A program made the translations under genes and the position numbers. Below are positions 8,929 to 20,562 of a stretch of 64,000 bases of DNA, in pieces. The stretch's first letter is position 1, and every line of letters begins with the position of its first letter. The notes below the pieces were generated by a model. The model was not told the origin of the DNA. It did no database searches and saw nothing but the letters and a program-made list of their open reading frames with translations. The DNA comes from Pinisolibacter aquiterrae (GTDB lineage: Bacteria > Pseudomonadota > Alphaproteobacteria > Rhizobiales > Ancalomicrobiaceae): positions 1 to 64,000 of the forward strand of contig NZ_JAFNIH010000023.1 of the NCBI RefSeq assembly GCF_019160155.1, given 5' to 3'.

Positions 8929-10700
8929 CAGAGCGTCTCCTGGGCAGCGGGGGCGGCGGACGCATCGGAGCGCGGCCGATAGAAGTCGTTCTTCTGGTGG
9001 TAGTAGCCGACGGCGAACATCGACTGACGCGCTGCGTTGAGCGTCGGCACGAACAGGGCGCGCGGATCGGCCACGTCGAAGATCTCGCCGATGCGGCGAT
9101 CGAGCACGGTGGCCAACCCCGGTTTTTCCTTGCGCAGCTTGGCGAGGTGATGGGTCGCCGAACGCTGCAGGAGCGGGAAGACCGCGCGCGGACTGGCGGA
9201 GGCCGTACCGTAATACTTGTCGCGGATCGTCGCGTTCAGGCTCGGCAGCGCCTGGGTCTGGGCATACTCGTAAGCCGCGAAGAGCCGACCGAGCAGATAG
9301 CCGGAATCGCGCTCGTTGATGTCGAGGGCCACCGGAACCTCCTTTCCGAAGTTCTCGAGGAGAACGGATTTCAGAATGCCGACGCGATGGGCGTCGACGT
9401 CGTGATCGGCGCGCATCCGTGTGATGAGCGACGACATCAAGGTCAGCGGATAGTGGGTGCCGGAGAGGATGGCGCGCAGCCATTCCCCCGCGAGATTGGG
9501 AGCGATGTTCTCGCTCTTGCGCAGCGCCGCCGTCTCGATCAGGAGACGCCACATGGACGGCAGCGGATCCTTCGGCGGCGGCTCGATCCGCATGCGTTCG
9601 AGATGGGCGAGCCAACGACTGCCGATCACACCGAAGTCGTCCTCGAGATAGAACCGCACCGAAAGACGGGCCGCGTTGGGGGCGAGGCCGAGGACGTGGA
9701 AGCGGACGCCTTCGGGGAGCGCGGGGCGGATGTCGGCGAGCGGCCGTCCCGCGCGGAGCGCCTTCAGGATCGCCCCGACCTTCTTCGCCTCGGTCTTCTC
9801 GTCGATCCTGGTCTCGCCGAGCATCTCGGCGAAGAGATCCTCCGCCTCCGTGGCCGCCTCCGCGTCGCGCGCGTCGGCCCAGAAGACCGTCGAGGCATCG
9901 CCGATCTGGATGCGATGGCCACTGTCCCTTTCCAGAAAGCGATTGAGCGCGCTCGTATAGGCGAAGGCCGCGGCTTCCGAGACCGGCGCGTTGTCGCCCT
10001 GCTCGTGGCCGTAGGAGGTGAAGGCGTCGAGATTGAACGAGACCAGCGAGGCACCCGAAGACTGCGCGCCCCACACACCCTTGATCGCCGGATGGAGGCG
10101 GGCCACCGGCCCGTGTTCGCCGGTGACCAGACAGGCGGAGAAGGTCTTCTCGCCCTCCGTCGCGATCCGAGCCCAGAGAGCCTTGGCGGCCGGGCGGTCG
10201 TGCACGCAGATCGTCGTGCTCTTCGGCCCGATCCGCTCGGACTCCAGCGCGAAGACGACGTTCTGGTCCTTCATCTCCTCCGGCCATCCGAGCCGGGCGA
10301 AATCCTCCGGTCGCCAGGCCTCGAGGAACCGGCGCAGGGCGAGAAGGCCCGCGTCGTCCGTCTCCGCGAAGAGGGCCAGATGCCGCCCGCGAAACGCGGC
10401 GTGTTCCTCCGCCGTCCGACGCCCCTCCCCGGCGGTGACGCCGAGGGCGTAGGACGTCTTGTCCCAGAAGGTAGTGGGAGCGACGCCGGAGGTGCGCTTG
10501 GAAGGCTGCGGCACCCGCATCGTCGGCGCCTGCCTCTTCTTGCCTTCGCCGACACGCAGATCGATCGGCGGGCACGGGGTGCCGTCCTCGCGCAGCGGGA
10601 TCAGGAATCCGATCTTCTCACTCGAGAAGCCGTAGGGGGGCACCTCGTCGCGCGTCTCCAGGCGCTCGTAGGCGTCGACCAGGGAGGCCAGCACACTCAT
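8928..10700 (-). CDS. cas8c: Cascade large subunit Cas8c (Csd1)
   Basis: The 590-residue product begins MSVLASLVDAYERL, the normal Csd1 opening, and is of normal length for the family. Characteristic blocks include TTFWDKTSYALGV, NVVFALESE, VSFNLDAFTSYG and, near the C-terminus, LGRLFAAYEYAQ followed by FVPTLNAARQSMFAVGYY. Cas8c recognises the PAM and starts target unwinding; an internal start inside I-C cas8 genes is known to give the small subunit Cas11c. The ATG overlaps the cas5c stop by four bases (ATGA). No frameshift or truncation is seen. Confidence 0.96.
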   Translation of the reverse strand: MSVLASLVDAYERLETRDEVPPYGFSSEKIGFLIPLREDGTPCPPIDLRVGEGKKRQAPTMRVPQPSKRTSGVAPTTFWDKTSYALGVTAGEGRRTAEEHAAFRGRHLALFAETDDAGLLALRRFLEAWRPEDFARLGWPEEMKDQNVVFALESERIGPKSTTICVHDRPAAKALWARIATEGEKTFSACLVTGEHGPVARLHPAIKGVWGAQSSGASLVSFNLDAFTSYGHEQGDNAPVSEAAAFAYTSALNRFLERDSGHRIQIGDASTVFWADARDAEAATEAEDLFAEMLGETRIDEKTEAKKVGAILKALRAGRPLADIRPALPEGVRFHVLGLAPNAARLSVRFYLEDDFGVIGSRWLAHLERMRIEPPPKDPLPSMWRLLIETAALRKSENIAPNLAGEWLRAILSGTHYPLTLMSSLITRMRADHDVDAHRVGILKSVLLENFGKEVPVALDINERDSGYLLGRLFAAYEYAQTQALPSLNATIRDKYYGTASASPRAVFPLLQRSATHHLAKLRKEKPGLATVLDRRIGEIFDVADPRALFVPTLNAARQSMFAVGYYHQKNDFYRPRSDASAAPAAQETL

Positions 10701-11362
10701 CGGCGGATCTCCTCGGAGTTCGGCGCAGGTACGCGAACGATGCCGTTCTCGAGCCGCGCCCGGAAGAACAGCGAGGCTCGATCGCCGGCGTGATCGATGT
10801 CCCAGAGCATGAAGCCGAGGTCGCGCGTCTCCGCGATCGCGGGCGGCAGCGGCTCGTCCGGCGGGATCGGCGAAAAGCGTGCGGGGAACTCGCGCGTGCC
10901 GAGGCAGGGCTGATGGAAACACTGGCCACGCGCGGCGCGCCGATTGAACGTGTCGAGGTGCTTGCCCGCGTTGTCCTCGGGACCGGCGCGTTTCGTCATC
11001 TCGAAATGCGCCTCGATCACATAGTCGACCCCGACGAGGACGGTCGCCGCGCGCTGTTGGCGATCCTCGTCGACGCGCAGGACCAGACCCTCGACGCTGC
11101 CGGCGTTCATCGCCTTGCGGATCGAGGCGACCGGCGCCTTGTGGCCGACCTCGTTGCGGCGGATCGATTGGAAGCGGATCGGCTTCAACACATGGATCGC
11201 ATCGACCACCCAGCGGATCGCCGGCTTCCAATGGATCGCCTCGAGAATCCCGCGCGCCGCCGACGGCGTCATCACGTCGTAGGAGACGCGCTCGACCTTC
11301 ATCTCCGGCCGGGTGAAACAGGCGTGATCGCCCGAAACCCGCAGTCTGACGCCGAAAGGCAT
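10697..11362 (-). CDS. cas5c: crRNA-processing endonuclease Cas5c (Cas5d)
   Basis: The product is 221 residues from the ATG at 11362 and starts MPFGVRLRVSGDHACFTRPE, followed by KVERVSYDVMTPSAARGILE, nearly the textbook Cas5c N-terminus. In type I-C there is no Cas6; Cas5c cuts the repeat hairpin and stays on the crRNA 5' handle. A TTG codon at 11404 would add 14 residues with no family likeness, and a G-rich stretch fits a ribosome binding site for the ATG, so the ATG is preferred. It is separated from cas3 by a 307-bp gap with unusual content. Confidence 0.95.
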   Translation of the reverse strand: MPFGVRLRVSGDHACFTRPEMKVERVSYDVMTPSAARGILEAIHWKPAIRWVVDAIHVLKPIRFQSIRRNEVGHKAPVASIRKAMNAGSVEGLVLRVDEDRQQRAATVLVGVDYVIEAHFEMTKRAGPEDNAGKHLDTFNRRAARGQCFHQPCLGTREFPARFSPIPPDEPLPPAIAETRDLGFMLWDIDHAGDRASLFFRARLENGIVRVPAPNSEEIRR

Positions 11363-11421
11363 GGTGGCCCGCCCCCATCTTGCGCGAATCAAGATCGCGT
11401 TCAAGTAGAGTTTCGTTACTT

Positions 11422-11456
11422 ATTTCTATCCACACTAGCACCAAGATACTAGCGAC
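11422..11456 (-). other. Degenerate CRISPR-repeat-like element in the cas3-cas5c gap
   Basis: On the cas coding strand this 35-nt segment begins with GTCGC, identical to the first five bases of the array repeat. It ends GTGGATAGAAAT, matching 10 of the 12 bases that end the repeat (GTGGATCGAAAC). Between them, CGCTAG and CTAGTG can pair as a 6-bp stem (one G-T), so a hairpin directly precedes the handle-like end, as in the real repeat. The sequence is seen. That Cas5c might process it, as with crRNA-like RNAs such as CreA in other type I loci, is inference. Chance likeness cannot be excluded. Confidence 0.4.
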
Positions 11457-11477
11457 CGGGAGCGAGCCAGCACCTCA

Positions 11478-11588
11478 TTACCACCCGAACATTGAGGCCA
11501 CCACACCGCGAAGCGCCTGGCCGATAGCGACCACACTGACCGCGAGGGCCACCACTCTCTCAATCTCAGTCAAGGTAGGTGCACGCAT
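11478..11588 (-). CDS. Possible 36-residue hydrophobic peptide in the cas3-cas5c gap
   Basis: An ATG-started frame of 36 codons ends in TAA 21 nt before the repeat-like element. Residues 9-33 are strongly hydrophobic (IERVVALAVSVVAIGQALRG, then VVASMF) and could form one membrane helix. An AGGGG run ends eight bases before the ATG. It lies behind a promoter-like pair and matches no family I recognise. The size and composition resemble small membrane toxins of toxin-antitoxin systems, but function is unknown and the frame could be fortuitous. Confidence 0.35.
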   Translation of the reverse strand: MRAPTLTEIERVVALAVSVVAIGQALRGVVASMFGW

Positions 11589-11618
11589 CAGAATCCCCTG
11601 GAGCTCACCATACTCCGA

Positions 11619-11647
11619 GAGATAGCTCTGACACTTATAAACTTCAA
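11619..11647 (-). promoter_or_regulatory. Possible promoter inside the cas operon, after cas3
   Basis: On the minus strand TTGAAG (11647-11642) is followed after exactly 17 bases by TATCTC (11624-11619). The surrounding bases are clearly richer in A+T than the cas genes. It could drive the short ORF and the downstream cas5c-cas2 genes separately from cas3. Both hexamers are imperfect. Confidence 0.3.
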
Positions 11648-11669
11648 GTACCTTATTCTACATGAACAG

Positions 11670-13922
11670 TCATATGATCGCCCGATCGAGGCCCAGGTCG
11701 CCGGCCTCCTCCCACAGAAGGCCACAATCCGGATCATAGAGGCGCGACGTGATCAGCTCCGCGAACTGCTGCTCCCAGCGGTCCTCCCGCACGAAACGGA
11801 CGTGACCGAGCGCGACCAGTTCGCCGAAGGCCTTGCGCGGCACCTGGACCAGCCAGGGCTGAAGGCGACGCGCGCCGACACCCGGCGGGATCGGATTCTC
11901 GGCGGCGAGCGCCCGGATCACCGCGCGCGCGGCCTCGTCGGTCGGCACGATCACCGGCGACATCTCGCTCTCGACGAGACGGAACCTCTCCCCCACCGTG
12001 CGGTAGCAGAAATCCGGCTCGCGGCCGGAGAGGCGAAAGGCCTCGAGCACGTGATCGCGGTCGAGATCGGCACCCTTGCGCCAATAGACCTCGCCGAAAT
12101 AGTCGGCGATCGCCGCCGGTGCCGTCAGATCGTCGTGGCGATCCGCGATCCGGCCGAGATCGGCGGCGAAGCTCCGGATCTCGCGCGGCGACGGATGATC
12201 GGGCGCGCGGAAGACGGTGACGATGCTCTCCTCGACCGGGTTCTTGCCCTCGCGATTGCAGCGGCCGGCGGCCTGGACGATCTGGTCGAGCCCGGCCTCC
12301 GCCCGCCAGACGCGCGGGAAGTCGATGTCGACCCCGGCCTCCACCAGCGAGGTGGCGATCAGACGGCAGGGAGCCCCGGTCTTCAAGGCCACGCGGATCG
12401 CGGCGAGGGCCGTCTGGCGGTCTCGGGCGTGGCGACGGGTGGAGAGATGAACGACGCCGGTGAGCCCGCGCGCCCGCGCCGCCCGCCACAGCGCCAGCGC
12501 ATGAGCACGACTGTTGACCACCACCAGTCCCTGCGCCACACCCTCGAGAGCATCGAGCAGCGCCTCGTCGTCGAGATCGCCGACGCGCTCGAGCCGGACG
12601 CGAACGAGGGCGCGGTGCAGCCGCGCCGGATCGGGCGCCAGTTCCCGCCCCGGCCCCAGCGCGAGCCCCCCCTCGAACCGCTCCGCGTCGAGCGCCGGCT
12701 GGGTCGCGGTGCACAGGACCACGCTCGACCCGTACCGCGCCGCCAATTCGCGGATCGCCGCGACGCAGGGGCGCAGCACGTGCAACGGAATGGTCTGAGC
12801 CTCGTCGAGCACGATCACCGCTCGGGCGAGATTGTGGAGGCGGCGGCAGCGCGACGGCTTGTGCGACCAGAGGCTCTCGAAGAGCTGGACGTTGGTGGTC
12901 ACCACCACCGGCGCCGCCCAATCCTCCATGGCGAGACGCAACTTGTCGCGGGATTCCGGATCGACGAACTTCGTCTCGTCGAGCGACGAATGGTGCTCCA
13001 GCACCATGTCGTCGCCGAGCACGTCTCGGAAGACGGCGGCGGTCTGCTCGATGATCGAGGTGAAGGGGATGGCGTAGACGATCCGGTCGAGGCCGAGGCG
13101 CCTGGCGTGCTCCAACGCGAAGGCGAGCGAGGCGAGCGTCTTGCCGCCGCCGGTCGGCACCGTCAGCGTGAAGAGGCCCGGCTCCCTTCCCGCGCCGGCG
13201 CGGACATGGGCGAGGATTTCCGCTCGCAGCATATTCAGCGGCGTCCCCGACTCCGGGCCGGCGAGGCTGCCCATGTGCGCGTCGAAGCGGGCGAGAAGCC
13301 CATCGACCACGGTCCCGAGCTTCGGCCAATCGCGATCGATCGCCCGCCCTTCGGCCCGGGCATAGAAGGCTTCGGTATCGCGCCAATCCGCATCGACCAG
13401 CGCCGAGAAGACCATGCGACCGAAGAAGGCGAGCGCGCCGTCGCGCACACCGGGGTCGCGGAAATCGAGATCGGGCCAGAGCCGTGGCGGCTCCGTTGCG
13501 ATCTCCTCGCGCCACACCGGATCGAGCGCTGCGAGATCGTTCGTCATCCGCTCCGCGAGCGCGCCCGCCGTTCCCAGACTATCGGGAAGTCCGGTGTGGT
13601 GACCGGCGATCGCATGGGCGACGATCCGCGCCACGAGCCGGTCGAGTTCCGCCGTCCGGGTCGTGGCGGCGGTCGCGAGTTCCACCAGCATGCGCGCGCC
13701 GGCGGACGCGTGATCGACCTTGGGGCCGGTGCCTCGGATCCGTCGCTGATAGGCCTCGGTGTATTTGCCGAGATCGTGGAGGCGTCCGGCCCAGGCGCCG
13801 GCGCCGGCGGCTCCGAATTTGCCCGCGGCGTCCGCGGCGAGCTCCGACACGGCCGTCAGATGGTCCGAGAGCGGCTGCCACTCGGACTCCGGGCGCCCCG
13901 GTAGCGAATGGGCGTGGAACAT
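11670..13922 (-). CDS. cas3: CRISPR-associated helicase-nuclease Cas3 (type I-C)
   Basis: The 750-residue protein has an N-terminal HD nuclease domain (H21, the H49-D50 pair in GRLHDLGKYTEAY, and further His in DHASAGA and AHAIAGHHTG). A superfamily-2 helicase follows: Walker A TVPTGGGKTLASL near residue 255, the DEAQ box VIVLDEAQTIP, the SAT-like CTATQPA, and the motif VI block QAAGRCNREG. Cascade bound to its target recruits Cas3, which nicks and degrades the DNA. It is the first cas gene and appears intact. Its stop is followed by a gap rather than the tight overlaps seen among the later cas genes, so it may be a separate unit. Confidence 0.96.
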   Translation of the reverse strand: MFHAHSLPGRPESEWQPLSDHLTAVSELAADAAGKFGAAGAGAWAGRLHDLGKYTEAYQRRIRGTGPKVDHASAGARMLVELATAATTRTAELDRLVARIVAHAIAGHHTGLPDSLGTAGALAERMTNDLAALDPVWREEIATEPPRLWPDLDFRDPGVRDGALAFFGRMVFSALVDADWRDTEAFYARAEGRAIDRDWPKLGTVVDGLLARFDAHMGSLAGPESGTPLNMLRAEILAHVRAGAGREPGLFTLTVPTGGGKTLASLAFALEHARRLGLDRIVYAIPFTSIIEQTAAVFRDVLGDDMVLEHHSSLDETKFVDPESRDKLRLAMEDWAAPVVVTTNVQLFESLWSHKPSRCRRLHNLARAVIVLDEAQTIPLHVLRPCVAAIRELAARYGSSVVLCTATQPALDAERFEGGLALGPGRELAPDPARLHRALVRVRLERVGDLDDEALLDALEGVAQGLVVVNSRAHALALWRAARARGLTGVVHLSTRRHARDRQTALAAIRVALKTGAPCRLIATSLVEAGVDIDFPRVWRAEAGLDQIVQAAGRCNREGKNPVEESIVTVFRAPDHPSPREIRSFAADLGRIADRHDDLTAPAAIADYFGEVYWRKGADLDRDHVLEAFRLSGREPDFCYRTVGERFRLVESEMSPVIVPTDEAARAVIRALAAENPIPPGVGARRLQPWLVQVPRKAFGELVALGHVRFVREDRWEQQFAELITSRLYDPDCGLLWEEAGDLGLDRAII

Positions 13923-13957
13923 GATGCCGACCCCCTCCCACCACCATTAGGAATGAG

Positions 13958-14137
13958 TCAGGCAGATTCCACAACCCCGGCAGAGTGGAACTCGTGGATC
14001 TCTCGAACCGGCCCGAGCCCGATCCACTCCTGGGCGACCGCCGTCGCGAAGGGAGCCACCCGGCGCAGAAGACCGTCGGCAATCGCGACCGCGCCACGAA
14101 GCGCAGCGACCGAAGTCGGAACATCCACGGATTTCAT
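13958..14137 (-). CDS. Doubtful 59-residue ORF between tRNA-Val and cas3
   Basis: The frame starts with ATG at 14137, seven bases beyond the tRNA 3' end, and stops 35 bases before cas3. I see no ribosome binding site and no family match. Residues are mildly hydrophobic (VAALRGAVAIADGLLRRVAP). It may simply be an open stretch in high-GC DNA that really holds the cas3 promoter. It is listed because it is the only frame filling this 222-bp stretch. Confidence 0.15.
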   Translation of the reverse strand: MKSVDVPTSVAALRGAVAIADGLLRRVAPFATAVAQEWIGLGPVREIHEFHSAGVVESA

Positions 14138-14144
14138 TGACGAA

Positions 14145-14219
14145 TGGTGGGCGGTGAGGGGATCGAACCCCCGACCAACGGCGTGTAAAACCGTCGCTCT
14201 ACCGCTGAGCTAACCGCCC
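14145..14219 (-). tRNA. tRNA-Val (anticodon TAC)
   Basis: The minus strand folds as a full cloverleaf: acceptor GGGCGGT paired with ACCGCCC, D-arm GCTC...GAGC, an anticodon stem around the loop TTTACAC (anticodon TAC), and T-arm GGGGGTTCGATCCCC, with CCA encoded. The 3' end faces the CRISPR-Cas locus. tRNA 3' ends are common integration sites for genomic islands, which may be relevant here. Confidence 0.97.
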
Positions 14220-14392
14220 ATCGCCTCCGTCCGGGCGGGCGGAGGTCGGACCCGGGGTCTGATGATCCCGATCCGTCGCGAACCGGGCCGGTCTCGGTCG
14301 TATCCCGCAGGAGGCCGAGAGCCGGGGCGGCTCGTCACCGTCCCTTCGGCGAGGGCGCGACCCGCCAGGAGCCGCCGCCTTCGGGACGAAAA

Positions 14393-14419
14393 CGGCCTCG
14401 CCGAGGTCGGGCGAGGCCG
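14393..14419 (-). terminator. Rho-independent terminator of hupB
   Basis: A perfect 10-bp inverted repeat (CGGCCTCGCC / GGCGAGGCCG) with a 7-base loop is followed on the minus strand by TTTTC. It ends 22 bases after the hupB stop. Confidence 0.85.
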
Positions 14420-14440
14420 AAGTCTCGTCGATCCGCCGGA

Positions 14441-14716
14441 TCAGGCGTTGACCGAATCCTTCAGAGCCTTGCCGGCGCGGAACTTCGGCGCCTTCTGCTC
14501 CGGAATGGCGATGGTCTCGCCGGTGCGCGGGTTGCGGCCTTCGGACGCGGCGCGGGTCGCGACGACGAAGTTGCCGAAGCCGGCGATCTTCACGTCGTCG
14601 CCCTTCGCGAGGGCGGCCGTGATCGCGTCGAAGACGGCCTCGACGGCCTCGCCGGCGGCAACCTTGGTCTGGCCGGTCTTGCTGGCGACTTCCGCGATCA
14701 GGTCGTTCTTGTTCAT
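14441..14716 (-). CDS. hupB: DNA-binding protein HU-beta
   Basis: The 91-residue protein is the right length for HU. It begins MNKNDLIAEVASKTG, has the VKIAGFGNF turn, the DNA-embracing arm RNPRTGETIAIP and the closing KFRAGKALKDSVN. HU dimers bend and compact DNA without much sequence preference. It lies downstream of lon in the same direction, as in many alphaproteobacteria, but a strong terminator separates the two, so it has its own promoter in the 277 bases upstream. A longer frame upstream lacks HU likeness. Confidence 0.97.
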   Translation of the reverse strand: MNKNDLIAEVASKTGQTKVAAGEAVEAVFDAITAALAKGDDVKIAGFGNFVVATRAASEGRNPRTGETIAIPEQKAPKFRAGKALKDSVNA

Positions 14717-14993
14717 CGTCTCAAGTCCTTCGTTCATCGTTGGTGGACGGCACGAGCCGTCGGTCGCCGATCTCTGGTGCCGCCTCGATCCCCGGCCACC
14801 CGGCCGGGTCGACCTCGACGACCTCTTCCCGCGCGTCGCCGACCGGGGTCGGTCTCGGTTCGAGCGGGACACGCGCCACAAGCCCCGAAAAACGGCGCTT
14901 CGCAAGGGGTTTTTCGCAGAAGGGCGCGAATTTTCGACCGAAATCGCAGAAGCGACCATCCGAGCCCCACCGCCGATCCGCGACCGCCTACGC

Positions 14994-15026
14994 AAAACCC
15001 CGCGGGAGCGTCTCCCGCGGGGTTTT
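14994..15026 (-). terminator. Strong terminator after lon
   Basis: CCCCGCGGGAGA pairs perfectly with TCTCCCGCGGGG around a short loop, flanked by AAAA on one side and TTTT on the other, so it can work in both directions. It begins 25 bases after the lon stop and separates lon from hupB. The rest of the lon-hupB gap (14,717-14,993) holds no gene I can support and must contain the hupB promoter. Confidence 0.9.
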
Positions 15027-15050
15027 CTGAGAAGAGCTCGAATCGTCGGC

Positions 15051-17471
<2,421 letters not shown>

Positions 17472-18057
17472 CGTCTCGTCCTCTCTCGCCTCGGCGTCGC
17501 GCCATCGGTCGCGTCCTCGCGCCCCGATTCCGACACCGGATCGGCACCCGCCGTTCGCGACCCGTCGGATGGGCATTTTCCTGAAGCAGGATCCGCGCCA
17601 TCCGCCGTTCCGATCGGACGAACCGGCCCTCCCCGCTCCTCGAGCGCCAGAGGGCCAGTACTCCTGCGACCGCACCGTTCCTCCATTAGGTGGCTACCCG
17701 CCCGCCCTTAGTCAAGGCTCGCTCCCCGCAGTGCCGAAGACCTCCCCGACATGGTGAATTCCTCAATGACGTCAATGGTCCGAGCAGGGTCCTACGGCAT
17801 CGCGCCCCCGTGGAAGGAGGGTGGAACGGTCGCGCGTGCCGGCGCATCGGCGCGAGTCGGGACCGCTCACAGACGAAGTGGCGCGCGCTCGGGCCGGGTC
17901 TCGCAATGTGTCGGCGACGTTTCCATCCGCGCCGTGCGTGCTTGAAGCGCGCCCCACCCCATGCGATCGTCGCTCCCGTCTCGAAGGCTCCGCGGGGGCG
18001 ATCCCGCGTGGCCATGCGTCCACGGTGGGGCGGGAGGCGAAGGTCGAAAGGGCGGCA
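17472..18057. other. Divergent intergenic region between lon and a methyltransferase
   Basis: No gene can be supported in these 586 bases. They must hold the lon promoter (minus strand) and the promoter of the methyltransferase (plus strand). A TGACGTCA palindrome lies at 17766-17773. A CTTGAC box (minus strand, 17716-17711) and a CCTAAT box (17690-17685) resemble heat-shock promoter parts but lie 20 bases apart, too far for a good match. Confidence 0.5.
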
Positions 18058-18777
18058 ATGGATTCGGCGACGACGGAGAAATACCGGATGTCAGTCTCCA
18101 GGTTCGCGCAGTTCCAGACCTGGTTCTCACATTTCGTCTTTTCCAACACCTTCGGCCGCCTCCCCTATTTCCGGACCCACGCGCCGGGCATCGACATTCT
18201 CGGCGACAGCGGGCGTCTGATCGGCGAGATCCTGGCGCGCGAGGCGGCGGAGAAACGCGCCGCGGGCCTGCCGGCGCCGTCGTTCCTCGACGTCGGGGCG
18301 CGGCGGTCGGAGCGCGCCGGCTTCGCCGAGGGCTACGACTATCACGCGATGGACATCGCACCGCGCGCCGGCACCGTGCTCGTCGGCGACATCTGCGCCT
18401 GTCCGCAGATCCCGGACGACAGTTTCGACGTCGTGTTCTCGATGGACGTGTTCGAGCACGTGCGCGAGCCCTGGGAAGCGGCGAGGGAATGCATCCGCAT
18501 CACCAAGCCGGGCGGGCTGATGATCCATCGCACGCTCTTCGCCTATCGCTATCATCCGAGCCCGGTCGACTACTGGCGCTATTCGGCGCAGGGGCTCGAA
18601 TATCTCTTCACCCGGACCGGGCGCGCGACGACGGTGGTGAAGGGCTACGACCTCACCCGCCGCCGGGCCGACCATCGCGGCAGCCATGCCTCCAACAAAC
18701 CACCGATCGATCACCTCGGCGGGTTCCGGGAGAACTGGCGGGTGCTGTGGATCGGGCGGAAGTCGCTCGACGGCTGA
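18058..18777 (+). CDS. SAM-dependent methyltransferase (class I)
   Basis: The 239-residue protein has a class I Rossmann methyltransferase core. Motif I appears as PSFLDVGARRSE, the acidic ribose-binding strand as YHAMDIAP, and DDSFDVVFSMDVFEHVREPW matches the methyltransferase domain 11 type, as does IRITKPGGLMIHRTL. The tail contains the VDYWRYS motif seen in methyltransferases acting on sugars and small molecules. The substrate cannot be told. The start at 18058 follows GGAGGCGAAGG; the frame is open further upstream but looks non-coding. It converges on clpX. Confidence 0.8.
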   Translation: MDSATTEKYRMSVSRFAQFQTWFSHFVFSNTFGRLPYFRTHAPGIDILGDSGRLIGEILAREAAEKRAAGLPAPSFLDVGARRSERAGFAEGYDYHAMDIAPRAGTVLVGDICACPQIPDDSFDVVFSMDVFEHVREPWEAARECIRITKPGGLMIHRTLFAYRYHPSPVDYWRYSAQGLEYLFTRTGRATTVVKGYDLTRRRADHRGSHASNKPPIDHLGGFRENWRVLWIGRKSLDG

Positions 18778-18833
18778 TCGGGGCGACGGGCGGGCCGCGG
18801 CACTCGCCGGGTCGCGACCTCGCCGAAACGCGA

Positions 18834-18857
18834 ACGGCCCGCGCGAGCGCGGGCCGT
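18834..18857. terminator. Hairpin between convergent methyltransferase and clpX
   Basis: ACGGCCCGCGC and GCGCGGGCCGT form an almost loopless perfect inverted repeat. It lies 56 bases after the methyltransferase stop and 34 bases after the clpX stop. It has only a poor T-run on either side, so its strength as a terminator is uncertain. Confidence 0.6.
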
Positions 18858-18891
18858 CGGTGGGTTCGATGCCGTACGGAGGAGGCGGCGA

Positions 18892-20154
<1,263 letters not shown>

Positions 20155-20562
20155 CGCCAACCCCGTCTCGCGGTCGTTCGTTCGTTCGATCCGAGGGACA
20201 GTCGCCTCGAATCCTCCAGGGGATCTCGCATCGCAGGGGCGAGGGATCTCCGGGTTCGACCTTCGTCATGCGAACATGTTAGCCGGGTCGAGATCAAGAC
20301 CGTCTTAACGACGCCCCCGCCCTTTCCCCGTCTGCATTGCTCACCGCCCCTCGCCTCTCGATCGAGACCGGGGCCGGACGAGGCCTTCACGACGACGATT
20401 ACCGCGCCTTTCTTCTCTCGTGTACGTCCTGTCGGACCACCGACAATTCCGATCGGACTTCATGCATCGGGGGTTCCCGATGCGATGATCGTGCCAGGAA
20501 CGGGATCTGCCGGGATCCCGCGTCGGCACTCGCGCGCGGGCCTGGGCCCGCGCGGAACGGGA
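20155..20562. other. clpP-clpX intergenic region with two perfect hairpins
   Basis: No gene is supported in these 408 bases. A GC-rich inverted repeat (CGCGCGGGC / GCCCGCGCG, 20533-20554) lies eight bases after the clpP stop and may slow or end clpP transcription, though no T-run follows. A second perfect one (GCATCGGG / CCCGATGC, 20464-20483) lies further on. The remainder must carry the clpX promoter. Confidence 0.5.

Noticed and set aside
11363-11404. A TTG start giving cas5c 14 more residues
   Set aside because: The extra residues do not resemble Cas5c, and the ATG at 11362 gives the standard N-terminus.
17685-17716. RpoH-like promoter of lon (CTTGAC and CCTAAT on the minus strand)
   Set aside because: The boxes are about 20 bases apart, too far for the alphaproteobacterial heat-shock pattern, so I did not call it.
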